Assembly: GCF_029784135.1 (NCBI RefSeq)
Contig: NC_073746.1
Coordinates: 297,979,614 to 298,043,613 of the forward strand
Direction: 5' to 3'
Source: Toxorhynchites rutilus septentrionalis
Lineage: Eukaryota; Arthropoda; Insecta; Diptera; Culicidae
Length of the DNA: 64,000 nt
The stretch's first letter is position 1, and every line of letters begins with the position of its first letter. The position numbers were made by a program, and so were the translations under genes. Positions 33,469 to 44,919 of the stretch are shown here, piece by piece. Below the pieces are notes generated by a model. That model was not told where the DNA came from, searched no databases, and saw only the letters and a list, made by a program, of their open reading frames with translations.

Positions 33469-33997
33469 TACTTTGGAATTATTGTGAAATTATCTTGAGT
33501 GAAAATATCAAAGATACACGTGTACATACAAACTCGTTTGAACGGAATGTTTTTTTTACTTCAAAACGTTCGTAACCAGGGTTTTTCGTTTTCGTAACTA
33601 AGAGATAAGAAAGATTTTTTCACTTGTTACTTTCACTTCAGCCGGAGTCATGTTCAATTGGTTCATTCTAACCTATCGGGTGCGAATTCCTAACGTATAC
33701 TGATGCATTGATTCATCGGTTTCGTGCACAGTCGTTTACTGTCGTTTCCTTTCAATTTGGAAAGCATAAGCTCACAACTCATTGACGATTGAAATTGCTC
33801 TAATTCATTATCTTCTTTACGGGGTTTTGTGCATGCGAGAGGGCACTCGCTGTTTTCAATTGGAAATTTAATCCGTCACGAAAATGGATTGTCCCGGACC
33901 GTCTTTCAAAAATACAATTGTATTCGAAGAGGTATAGCACTCATGTTTACTATCAAGTCAACGCCGTTGGCAACTGATTGCTCAAGTTGGCATACTA

Positions 33998-35636
33998 AGG
34001 TAAATGATATGGTTTGGTCCGATTTTGGATATTTTCACGCAACTAGTAAATGCAAATCGATTTTTCTTTATGAATATTGCCTTTTCTTAGGCATTTTAAA
34101 GGTGAACAGAACTCAACACAGAGAAACTTTATTTCTGCTTCGCGCGAAGGACAACAAAACAAAACAAACTGCAGCCCCCCAAGCGGTTGCCATGGTAACC
34201 ATGTGGACAAATCAACATCAGTAAATCGGACAAACCATGATCAGAATTGAGGCTATCGAGATGCGTTAATTACATGATTTAGATATATGAATCCGATAAA
34301 AATGGTGTGCAAGCATAATGTTTACAATATTTGTAAGTGTTATAATCCAGAAAAGTTCTTGATACGTACCAAATAACCATCTGATGGTTGCTAACTTTTA
34401 GCTCAAATGAGGGGCGCATTGACACCAATAGAAGGTGGACTTTATAAACCTTTAATACATGTGAATCCGTAAAAATATACTATAAAACTAGTGTAAATCA
34501 TGTAAAAGATCATTTTATTAATATGTTTGGAAACATTTGAATACACGATTTGACACAGGTGCGCTGAACTAGAGCATTGAAAAAGTATACAAACCAAAAT
34601 CATATTTTCGACTGGACAAACCAGCATCATTTACCTTACATAACATTTCATCTCGCGGCTCCCAGTGAGTAGGGTAAATGATCTTGGTTTGTACAGTCAA
34701 AAATATGATCATGGTTTGCCCACTTTTTTGAATGCTCTAATTCAGCGCTCCTGTGTCAAATAAGCCTTCGAATATTTCGAAACATATAAATGAAATTGCC
34801 TTTTACATGATTTATAGTAGTTTGATAGTATATTTTTACGAAATCACATGTTTTAAAGGATTATAAAATACACCTTCTATTTGTGTCAATGCGCCCCTCA
34901 TTCGAGCTAACTTTTAATCGATCACCAGATGATTATTTGGCACGTATTCAGACCTTTTCTGGATTACAACACCTATAAATATTGTAAACATCATGCTTGC
35001 TCACCATTTGTATCGGATTTACATAGCTAAACCATTAAATTAACGCATTTTGATGAACTCAATTCTGATCATGAGTTGTCCAATTCAATAATGTTGTTTT
35101 GTCCACATGATTTCTATGGCAACCGCTTGGCGCGCTGCAGTTTGTTTATGTTTGTTTATGGTGTGCTTCGCGCATAGCAGAAGTATGGTTTTTCTGTGTT
35201 GATTGTGTTGAGGTGAACACTTCTAAAATGCCCAAGAAAAGGCAATATTCTGAAGAAAGCCTAAATTATGAATGAATCAATATGATGACAGTAAACTCAA
35301 GCAATGATAAATGCAACATCTAATTGTGAATTCGAATGTTTTCATTCAAAAATGGAGATTTCTAAAACCGGACAAACCATGATCATTTTTTTGGGCAAAC
35401 CATGATCAGAGGTGGTCAAACCATGATTATAATTCTTCTTCAAGGAAAATCGTTAAAAAACATGAAAATTTGAATAATTTCAACACCTTATGGTAGTATT
35501 AGCAACTAGAGACTTGGGGCTTTTCAACAAACCCAAACTCGTATCGATTATGTGTGATTTTCATGAAGAAAAATCGATTTGCATTTACTAGTTGCGTAAA
35601 AACACCCCAAATTGGACAAACCAAGATCATTTACCC
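33998..35636. repeat. Long foldback element, 1.64 kb, TA-flanked
   Basis: Outer ends GGTAAATGAT.TGGTTTG are inverted, with TA on both sides (33996-33997, 35637-35638). The two arms pair over most of their length around a centre at about 34655, where GCATCATTTACC and GGGTAAATGATC face each other. The right arm has about 290 extra bases (35255-35545). A GGACAAACCATGATCA-like motif occurs about ten times in both orientations. No coding content. Confidence 0.8.
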
Positions 35637-37001
35637 TACGTTTCGAATAAAATAATGAAGCTTTCGTTTGAATATGAACTGCTTGAACAAATAAATGTCT
35701 CGATTCACTCTGGATATGACGATTGGAAACTTCGCTCCAACATGAAGAATGAAACAAAATAGCGCGCACGGAGAAAAGCAGGGATCGAAATTCTCGCCGA
35801 TTTGAGAGAAAAAACATCCGTTTTCATACTCAGGGAAAAATAGGAGGAGGAGGCAATTCAAAAAAATGGAGAAGGCACCCAAATGGAGAAGCCTGCTCCC
35901 AGATCGATCAAGTACTGATTGGCGGTCGACACATCTGATGTTAGATCTTTTCGCGGACCAAACATTGACTCTGACCATTATCTCGTCGTTTGTAGGATCC
36001 GCGCACGGTTGACGAACGTGCTGAAATCCCGCACAGAGAGGACGACGCGGTTCAACATACAGCGGTTGAAAGCTGATGGCGTGGCAGAAGAATGCGCCAG
36101 AGAGCTGGATTAAGTGCGATCCGTTGCAGAAGGAGGAACAGGATATAAATGGACTGTGGAGTACTATTAACGGTGCCATTGAAACGACTGCGAGAAAGGT
36201 GGTAGGTACGACGCGGGGAAGACAGCGTAACGGCTGGTTTGATGCCGAGTGCCAGAGAGCGACAGACGAGAAGAACCATGCCAGGAGCCGTATGCTCACT
36301 GCGGCTACGCGTCAGAACAGAGAGAGATACAGGGAGGCAAGAGCTGCCGAAAATAGAGTCCACCGTCGGAAAAAGCGCGAGTTCGAGGAGCGAGGAGTAC
36401 TCGCCAGCGCAGAAGACAACCTTGCTAGAAACGACGTGCGGAGCTTCTATAGAACAGTCAACAGAGTCAGAAGCAGTAATTTCCCTGCTCCGGTAATGTG
36501 TAATGACAAGGACGGCAATCTGCTTACTGAGAAACCGATGGTTGCAGCCAGGTGGAAGGAGTACTTTCAGGCGCTATTGAACGGTGAGGAGCAAGATAGC
36601 AACTATCGAGGCATTACGTTACTCAACTCCGCGTACAAAGTGCCCTCCCGTATCCTGTTCATCAGATTGAGACCACCAATGGAATCCTTTGTCGGCGAAT
36701 ACCAGGCTGGTTTTCGGCAGGGGCGTTCCACGACGGATCAAATGTTCACCCTGCGACAGATCCTCGACAAATTCCGGGAGCATAACTTGCAGACTCACCA
36801 TCTGTTTGTAGATTTTATGGCGGCCTACGACTCATTGAAAAGAAACGAGCTGTGGCAGATTATGCTGGAACACGGTTTTCCGACGAAACTAGTTAAGCTG
36901 GGTCGTATGACACTGGAAAGATCAAAATCATGCGTGCGGATAGCTGGTGAGACATCAGCCGCGTTCGTAACGTTAGATGGACTGAAGCAGGGGGATGCAC
37001 T

Positions 37002-37132
37002 TGTGTTATTCTGACATACAAGACACACAGCACTATTCAATGCTCAAAAACCAATATATATTTTCATCTCAATGTAGTATTCAACATACTCTAACTGTCA
37101 TTCCAACTACACACTAAATCTAGGATACCACA
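37002..37132. repeat. Left LTR, 131 bp
   Basis: TGTGTTATTCTGACATACAA ... GGATACCACA; 126 of 131 bases agree with the right copy. Confidence 0.85.
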
Positions 37133-37393
37133 TCCTCCCCTCACATTAAAAATAACGATACCAGAGAGCACCGTACAAGAATGATCTTTTTTATTCATCA
37201 GCTTCATTGATCACATTAAGGAATCTCTGGGGTCTTCTGATATGCCACGTGTCAAAGCGCTTAGCGATAGATTCTCCGTTATCTGGTAATGCACCTTAAG
37301 ACAAACTGGGTTTCTTAGGATCGTTTGTGAGCGATTCGTGTTTTGTGTCAAAATGGCAGCAAGATTTTTGTGTTGATTCAGGAACTTCCTCCC

Positions 37394-37563
37394 TTCTTTC
37401 TTCCTTTAAATGGCATTAACATTCCTAGAGAAACTTCGCCGTCTTAACATAGATATTACACGCGTCATTTTCATTAGTACTTAGTTGAGATTTTTATGCC
37501 AAATAACACTCCTTGAATGCATTCTTAGTGACAAGTTCTAGAATACGCGTGACCTTCTTCCCA
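37394..37563 (-). mobile_element. Feilai SINE fragment, head missing
   Basis: In complement it reads the Feilai tail and body: ATGGCATTAACATTCCTAGA, then CGTCATTTTCATTAGTACTT, then AGAATACGCGTGACC. The tRNA-like head is absent. It is inside the compact LTR element. Confidence 0.75.
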
Positions 37564-38126
37564 CGCTATTTGAATAAAAATGAGGATAAATTCAGAGAAA
37601 AAAAAAACATCGGCCACATATTTTCATTTTAACATAAAAATCCTAGTTTTTCATTTCGTTTTACATTACCCTTGTCCGCCAAATTGCTGAATTTCTTTCG
37701 TTAGCTTCCATCCGTATATAATCAAGATATCAACCATTCGTCATAATCCGTTCAAGATCATCCTTAACTGCATCGCTCAACATAAAGTTTCATCGCGATC
37801 TCCAATACAGAACGTTCGATCAGCGCTTGAATGAATTCTTCTTTTCGCTACTCTGACTCCGCTCTGCGTATGTTGAGGGGCGAATTCTCTGCAAATGGCT
37901 TAAACAGCCACGAGCCCGATAGCCATTTTGATGTCGCTTTTCTCTGCTTAACCTGTATCACTTTTGTTTCTTCCGCAACATTACGCGATGTACGACTTGA
38001 CTTTTTGTCTGTTAATGTTTGATTATTTGAATAATTTTTTAAAATGTTTGTTGATTTCCTCTATACTTTCACTTGTGTTTGCTTGCATTGAACATTGGAT
38101 CACACAAATAAATTTTATTTATACAC

Positions 38127-38575
38127 TGGTCTTGGGCATTACCCGACTCAGCTGTTTTTTACTTAACAAGTTGACCTTGGGCTTGACCCGATTCAATTGC
38201 TCCTTGAGCTACACTCGTTGAATTTTGTTTTATCTCATTTATTTATTTTTAGTATAAGTTGGCCTTGGGCTTCTCTCGACTCAACTGTAACCGAAACTCG
38301 ATGTATAACTTTTCAGTACAAGTTGGCCTTGGGCTTAACCCGACTCAACTGTTTTGGCCTAGAGCTATACTCGACTCAAAACTTTTAGTACAGGTTGGCC
38401 TTGGGTTTGACCCGACTCAACTTTTTTTGACTATGATTCATACTCAGTGTGATACTTTTTATTTATAAGTTGGCCTTGGGCTGAACCCGACTCAACTGTT
38501 CTGGCCTAGAACTATACTCGACACAAAACTTCTAGTACAAGTTGGCCTTGAGCTTAACCCGGCTCAACTGTTTTG
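38127..38575 (+). repeat. Seven irregular tandem copies of a TTGGCCTTGGGCTT unit
   Basis: Cores TTGGCCTTGGGCTTNACCCG followed by ACTCAACTG recur at about 38127, 38168, 38256, 38320, 38390, 38466 and 38538, spaced 41-89 bases. Between cores a second phrase, TGGCCTAGAGCTATACTCGA, recurs. All copies share direction. They lie inside the compact LTR element. Confidence 0.8.
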
Positions 38576-39017
38576 ACTTTAGGTAAATCATTTTCCTAGC
38601 AATCCTTCTCATCACATAAATAATAAAAACAAATACACGATACTACAACTATCATCCGTCAAATAAAAACAGTTACAAGATTTCATAAGAAACCTGACTC
38701 AGATCATCATGAAAGCGTGAGTACCTTGAACATTGCTCCGTTTTATAGAATTCCATTTATCCATAGAGAATTCCATTTATCCATATAGAATTCATACATA
38801 GAACGCAAATAATTACGACATCATATTTTGTTTACCAATACTAATACACATCGCCTACCACTCCACCTGGATATATATCTCGTTGGTTCCATCTGCTCAT
38901 CCGTCTAAGCCAGAAACAAAAACATTATCTATATTTCTCGTTCTATCACTCACCAGTCGGAGAATTTGATTAAATTCATTCTTCTATCCAGCGAATCTTG
39001 TATGGCAGGATCGCCAA

Positions 39018-39148
39018 TGTGATATTCCGACAAACAAGACACACAGCACTATTCAATGCTCAAAAACCAATATATATTTTCATCTCAATGTAGTATTCAA
39101 CACACTCTAACTGTCATTCCAACTACACACTAAATCTAGGATACTACA
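39018..39148. repeat. Right LTR, 131 bp
   Basis: TGTGATATTCCGACAAACAA ... GGATACTACA; followed directly by the target-site copy GCGCT. Confidence 0.85.
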
Positions 39149-40366
39149 GCGCTCTCCAAGCTACTGTTCAACATAGCCCTTGAAGGAGCAGTACGAAGAA
39201 CAAACGTGCAAAGAAACGGTACGATCATCACGAAATCGCACATGCTCCTTGGTTTTGCGAACGAAATTGATATCATCGGTGTCGACCGTAGGACCGTGGA
39301 GGAGGCCTTCAGGTCTTTTAAGAGGGAAGCGGCGAGGTTGGGACTTTCCTCCAACTCCGTGAAGTGAAACGATGAGTTGCTGCGAACAGGGCCTTCTACG
39401 GACTACGTAACCAGCTAAGGTCCCGTAGTTTGCAAACTCACACAAAACTAGCGCTGTATAGGACGCTGATCCTCCCGATGGCCCTTTACGGACATGAAGC
39501 ATGGACGCTGAAGGAAGCTGACCGACGAGTCCTCGGCGGTAAAGTGGAAGATGGAGTGTGGCGCAGGCGCATGAATCACGAGTTGTACCAGGTATACAAA
39601 CATGCTGGACATGTAGCCAGAATGCCTGACGAGAGAGCCGCCAAAACTATTTTCAGCAGAGAACCAGGAAGAGTCCGTCGACTTCGTGGTAGGCCTCTAC
39701 TGGGTGGATGTGTATGGTGGAAGAGGATGCACGATCTGCTGGTTTACGAGGTGACTGGAGAACGGCTGCCCGAGACAGATGAAGCTGGACATCTCTAATT
39801 CGTTAGGCCCTAGAATGTTTTATGCTCACTTCAATTCTCGCGAGAATCGCAATGCCGATTTTTATTTTTCGGCGAGTTAGGATTGCCGAAAAATGGTTCC
39901 GTTTTCAATGGCTTCTTGATGCCGATAGTGGTTTTTCACATCTTCAGTACAGCTGAAAACATTGCATGAAAACATGCGGTAACATTGGGTTTCATCGTGA
40001 AGTGAACATGAGATGGATTAATATTTGTAGGGGTAGTGGTGGCAAAGTGGTCACCTGTTTGTTTGGTAGTATTACTATTGACTGTAGATGCCGTATTGAT
40101 AGTCACCTTATGTTTGAAGAATTCAATGACTTTTGAGTCACCTTGTACTTCAGTAGAGCTGTCGCATGTCAAAATACAAATAAAAACAGAAATTACTCTC
40201 TCGATAGCCATTCGGCCGTAGTTCTGTGCGCATGGTATCTAAGGAATTTCTCGTGATTTTTATAGTAAAAGCCGTTTGCTATCTTGAAGAACAATGAGTT
40301 GCACTATAATATTCTTCGAGAAACGGGAATTAAATCGGTATGCGCTGGAAATGGGCATATTCCTTA

Positions 40367-40617
40367 GGGTGGCCAGCTGATTAATGGTCAGCTGCATCCC
40401 TATAGGAAGTATCCCGTGTCGGGCACACATACAGAGCATTGGAGACAACAACATCCCAATTATGAGAACACTTGTAATACTAAACTCGAGCCAACCGCGA
40501 GTAATCGGTTACATATTACTAACATAGATAATAAGAAAAACTGTCAAAATATTGAACTCCCGGCCCCGTCGGGCTAACGCCATATGAGCCTTGATAAAAA
40601 TATATATTTTGGAAAAA
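40367..40617 (+). mobile_element. Non-LTR retrotransposon 3' end, family A copy 3
   Basis: About 250 bp, from TAGGGTGGCCAGCTGATTAA through ATGGTCAGCTGCATCCC to the ATATATATTTTGG-plus-A tail. The target duplication is not clear. Confidence 0.75.
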
Positions 40618-41589
40618 AAAGTATTTACCCTAAGATAGATAACAACGTAGATGAGCTGAGTCGATATTCACACGGCATGAAGCGTTTTATCTTAACTTCA
40701 TGAGGTGCCCGCGTGATAGAGTTCAGGGATGCTGCTTCGGAGGGATAGTGAAGGTTTGAATATGGTGTTTCGAAACTAGAATTATTCGGTCAATGGCAAT
40801 TTCCAGATTTCCGAAGTTGGTCGACGAGATTTTGAGAAATTACGTACTTCCTATAAGTACGTTTGGTTTTACTTTCCCTGATCTGAGGATGTCTAGGCGT
40901 GCTCAATTTCTTCGTGACTGCGGAGAATAGTGAATGTGCGCGTGTTCATTTGATTTATTCCAAAGGTCAATTGCCAAACGTTCCAGTAACATTTATGTCA
41001 AATGTCTAATGAAATTAACTTTAAACTTAAAAAATATTAAAAAAATATCATGATCGTTTGCGTTTTTATGTGGGAAAATAAGTCTTTCCAGTGTTTTGGT
41101 GCTCTCTGTGTACATATAGTGACCTGGCATATGATGAGAATTAATCGGGTATGAGTGAAATCTGCCGATTTCTTTGAATTAACTGATGGGGATCTAGTTG
41201 AATGTTTCGTCTTGGTTAGAGTTTCGTGGCCTGGCTGAAGCAATCCGTAATTCTATTTCGGATGTAGAGCCCCTAGGGACCGACGCTGGGCTCAACGTGT
41301 CAAGGTACTCTTTCAAGAAACACAATTATATATCTGCAGTACTAAGAGATAGAAATTATGTACCTTCGAAAAAGTTTCATAAAATTGTTAGTTCTACAAT
41401 TTTTCTGAAGACAAAACTCAACTATCTCGCAAATCCGAAAAGTTAGTTTTTCTATCTTAGTAAGAGTTTTAATGAAAACGCCAAAATGTAAGATTAAACG
41501 AGAAAAGATTTTTGTTCGTCTTTTTTTCAGAACGGCCCCACTGTGCGCCGCCCCGATAATTCTTCTATAAAGCTTACGTGAGATGTATA
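40618..41589. other. Sequence without a recognised gene
   Basis: At 41262-41300 lies CCCCTAGGGACCGACGCTGG, which recurs in complement at about 45430-45465 next to a non-LTR fragment, so part of this stretch is probably a repeat. Confidence 0.3.
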
Positions 41590-42010
41590 GGTGAATATAT
41601 ATCACCGGGTCGAATGATTTTAGAGGAATATATCGCCGGGTCGATTGATTTTAGGATTCTCTCGGATACCTTATCAGGTTTCCGAAAGATAACTCTCCGC
41701 CGTTGAAGCTTGATACTGATTACATGCAATGCATAACGGAATATATCGCCGGATCGATTGATTTTAGAGTAGTCTCAATATAAATCCTATAAATATTCTC
41801 TCAAATTCTCTTAATATAAATCAAATAAATAATAATATTTCCTTTTTAGGTTTCCCAAAGATAATTCTCTGGCGTCGCAATTAGATTTCTATAAAACATA
41901 AGCGCATGGTATAATGGAATACGTCACCGAGTCGATTGATTTTAGAGGAGTTCTCTCGGTTACCTTATCACGTTTCTAAAAATTAACTCTCCGCCGTCGC
42001 GATTGAAGCT
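41590..42010 (+). repeat. Irregular tandem repeat around GGAATATATCGCCGGGTCGA
   Basis: Copies of GAATATATCGCCGGGTCGAT plus TGATTTTAGAG start near 41597, 41629, 41740 and 41917, each followed at varying distance by a CTTATCAGGTTTCCGAAAGA and AACTCTCCGCCGT phrase. Units are about 110-180 bases and diverged. Confidence 0.6.
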
Positions 42011-42026
42011 CGATACATACATTTCT

Positions 42027-42790
42027 TTTTTAAATGTAAATTTACTACGTTTTAATGTTATAAATAATTGAATAATGAAAGCCCTGATATTCTTTGAGGT
42101 ATAAGCTACATTTTAACATCATTTACAGGCATTGATATAGCCTATAATTGAATTTTTTTAAACATTTGCAAAAAAGTGACAGTCAAAACCAAAGATAAAA
42201 TGCTTGCGTTAGCAAATTGCGTTAAAACAAGCACCATGAATTTTTCAATTTTTGCAGTTTTTTCAACTATTTTGTTTGCTGTTTTCGTGTTAGGTGCTAG
42301 AAAAGGTAAGGGACTATAATAAATGGAATAAAAAAAGTATATTTTGTGCAGAAATTTTCATTAAAATTAGTATTGAACAAGTGTACAGAATTTGAATCAT
42401 ACATATAAACTTGATTCAAATTCCGAACACTCCATTTTAAATGTAAATTTACTAAACTTCAATGTTATAAATAATTGCATAATAAAAACCCTAACATTCT
42501 TTGGTTTATAGGTTTCATTTTAAAATAAATTTACAGGTATCGATATTGCCTATAATTTATAATACTAAACATTTACAAAAAAGTGACTATCGAAAACCAG
42601 TGTTAAAATGTTTGCATTAGCAAATTCCGTAGAAAACAAGCATCGTGAATTTTTAAATGTTTGTAGTTAAAACTATTTTGTTAGCTGTTTATATGTTCGT
42701 TCGATAAGAATCTCGTTACGAATCTGCTATAAATTGTGAAAAAAAATCTTTTATGCAGAAATCTGTATTAAAATTAGTGTTAAAGTAGTC
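42027..42790 (+). repeat. Two diverged direct copies of a roughly 360-bp unit
   Basis: Copy 1 (about 42027-42390) and copy 2 (about 42437-42790) share AATGTAAATTTACTA, ATTCTTTG, CAAAAAAGTGAC, TTAGCAAATT and CTATTTTGTT in the same order, at roughly 80% identity. Copy 1 keeps a small ORF (42236-42319) that is disrupted in copy 2. Confidence 0.65.
42236..42319 (+). CDS. Tiny ORF with signal-peptide-like sequence
   Basis: Twenty-seven residues beginning MNFSIFAVFSTILFAVFVLG, a textbook secretory leader, then ARKGKGL and TAA. AAAAG|GTAAGG just before the stop is a fair splice donor, so this could be the first exon of a small secreted peptide. An in-frame ATG 12 codons upstream would extend it. 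Copy 2 of the duplication has a broken start. No downstream exon was recognised. It may be chance in AT-rich DNA. Confidence 0.3.
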   Translation: MNFSIFAVFSTILFAVFVLGARKGKGL

Positions 42791-43194
42791 TTCGTAATTT
42801 GTATCAAGTTTCGACGCATGAATAGAATTCCGAAAAAAAAATTGAACACACTATTTTCCGGCAAATACAGCGATAGTTCACAAATTGGGGTACAAGGACA
42901 ATCCAATTCTGGAGCAACAATATAAAAAGACCATTTGTTAACAAATGTTTGCGAGCTCTTATCTTGCAAAACGCAGGTCGCAGGTGCAAACCAACGAGAG
43001 TAAAATTGATTTTCTTAGCCTGGTTTTCAACTAAAACCACAATAACAAAACGGGGGTCCTGAAGTGACAGGTCGAACTCGATTATATACTGATTCGATTA
43101 TACAGCCATTCCATACCAACCCGATATAGTGGTTCTCCGATTTCCGTGAAAAGTGGTAGTTTTGTTCTTCATTGCAAAATATTTTTTATTTTTT

Positions 43195-44035
43195 TGTTAG
43201 GGTGACCATTTCCATTTTAGGTTGGTCCAAAAATTCATTTTTTTTCTCATTTTTTTTACCAAAAATGACATTTTTTCAAAAATACTTTTGAAATACTGGA
43301 CCGATTCAGATGATCGACATATCAAATTAAACCAGTTAGCTGGTCTTTTTTTTCAAGAAAACACTACATCTACGAATTTGATAAATTTGAATTTTCATTT
43401 TCATAATACTTATTTGTTTCATGGTCTCGGGACCAAGGGCGCTATATTTTTTAATATTTTTTCTTGTTTACAAAAATGTCTAAAAATCAGAAATGTGTTT
43501 TTTTATTTTGAATTATAATTTTTTGGTCTAAAAATCATGTTTCCCCTTTTTTCCAATAATGACGTTTTTCGAAAATTCATAATTTTTGAACTACCTAACA
43601 GATTTGGATAATCAACATATTAAATTGAAGTCAATAAGCTCGTTTTCTTTGAAAAAATATTTAATTTGCAAAAAATGGAATCCTATTCGCATAGATCTAG
43701 TCGCATAGGAATATCGAACGAAGACTAAACCATGTTAACTTTGAAAAATAATATCTCAAAAACGATAAAAAAACACACCTCTGATTTTTGGATATGTTAT
43801 GTAAAAGTACTAAGCTTTCAAGAAAAAAAATTAAAAATGTATAGCGCCCTTGGTCCCGAAACCATGTAAACTAGAAAAAACGAACACAATCGATAATTAC
43901 GAAAACAAAATCCAATTTTCTTGCGAGTAAAATATTATTTATACTTATATATATTATTAGCTTATTCGCTTTAATTTGATATATCGATCATCTGAATCGG
44001 TCCAGTAGTTCAAAAGTAATGAATTTTTGCATGCA
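43195..44035. repeat. Long imperfect palindrome, about 0.8 kb
   Basis: CTGGACCGATTCAGATGATC (about 43297) pairs with GATCATCTGAATCGGTCCAG (about 43987-44006), and GGTCTCGGGACCAAGGGCGC (about 43423) with GCGCCCTTGGTCCCGAAACC. The centre is near 43652. A third, weaker copy of the arm sits in the middle (43560-43660). Confidence 0.75.
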
Positions 44036-44919
44036 TTTTGGCTGTTCGGAATTTGAGACAAATGTGATTAATGTTTTTTTTTAGTTTTTCACCATGAAAA
44101 TATATTTGTAAACCAATTTTTGTGAAGTCAAATGAAAAAGAAGGCTCTATTGTATCCAAAAATCAAATTTATTTCGCGAAAAAGTACCATTTTGAGTAAT
44201 GAGACACTGTTTAATGGCCATCAAAGCTTAAGTGTTCGGAATTTGAGACAAAACGGTACATTCTGTCAAATATATTCCGGGAATTTGTAACTTTTATTTT
44301 ATTTTTTTTCAAAAACGTTTATTTATCAGACTCAATTATTTATCAGCTAACGTTTACAGAGTCAATTTCGCTTTAAAATAAAACTTATAGCAAATAATGA
44401 TAAAGACTAACAATTTAATAATAACTAAATCTATTACTAGTTACTAGATTGATTGGACAGTCCATAATGGACACTGAAGTTTTCATTAAATATGTCAAAA
44501 CCAGTGGAGCCATTAATGTATGATCCACTAGTAAATACATTCTATCAGAACCTACTCCGCGAAATTTCGACGAAAAGATCCGTAGGATAATCACAAAACG
44601 CATATGTTCTGGACTATCACGTATTTATTAATGCATGTGTTATTCGTCAGACGAAAGAATAAGGCGGGTTCCGTATAATTAATATTGCATTGTGTTCACA
44701 AAATTCAAAATTTCCTGCAGACAACAGTTCATATTATTCTCTCTGAAACAACTACATTTTTAATCCACTTACGATTAGTTTCCTTATTCTCTCCTTCTGT
44801 CTCTATTTATCTCCACTTCATAATTTCTTATAATCGTTACATTCTATTTCAAATAATAATATAATTTTCTTCATGTAATGGATAGCAATGGCAAAATCGT
44901 GACAATGATTATTTGATTT
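44036..44919. other. AT-rich sequence, no gene recognised
   Basis: A small repeat GTTCGGAATTTGAGACAAA occurs twice (about 44043 and 44233). Nothing else. Confidence 0.35.

Larger units (their letters stand above)
37002..39148. mobile_element. Compact LTR element, 2147 bp, nonautonomous
   Basis: Two 131-bp direct terminal repeats (37002-37132 and 39018-39148) start TG and end CA and differ at only five positions. A 5-bp target duplication GCACT/GCGCT (36997-37001, 39149-39153) flanks them, and removing the element restores the reverse-transcriptase reading frame text GDA-LSKLLFN. The 1.9-kb interior has no gag or pol motif; it holds a reversed Feilai fragment and an array of TTGGCCTTGGGCTT repeats. 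No typical TGG primer site or purine tract was found. The strand is undetermined. Confidence 0.8.
35890..39800 (+). pseudogene. RTE-like non-LTR retrotransposon, split by an LTR element
   Basis: 35935-36110 encodes the endonuclease end (DVRSFRGPNIDSDHYLVVCR). After a frameshift, 36076-37001 encodes the linker and reverse transcriptase fingers/palm: YRGITLLNSAYKV, EYQAGFRQGRSTTDQMFTLR and HLFVDFMAAYDSLKR. Interrupted at GLKQGDA by the LTR element at 37002-39148. It resumes at 39149 with LSKLLFNIALEGAVRR, then MLLGFANEIDIIG where active elements have an FADDIDIIG-type box (the catalytic Asp pair is altered), then 39430-39800 with LYRTLILPMALYGHEAWTLK and HVARMPDERAAKTIF. Frameshifts and the altered box make it dead. 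Confidence 0.8.

Noticed and set aside
35631..36299. Minus-strand frame of 222 codons at 35631-36299
   Set aside because: Antisense to the endonuclease/RT region of the RTE-like element; no domain of its own.
41262..41446. Gene candidate at 41198-41446
   Set aside because: Its GC-rich phrase is shared with the flank of a non-LTR fragment near 45430, so it is repeat-derived.
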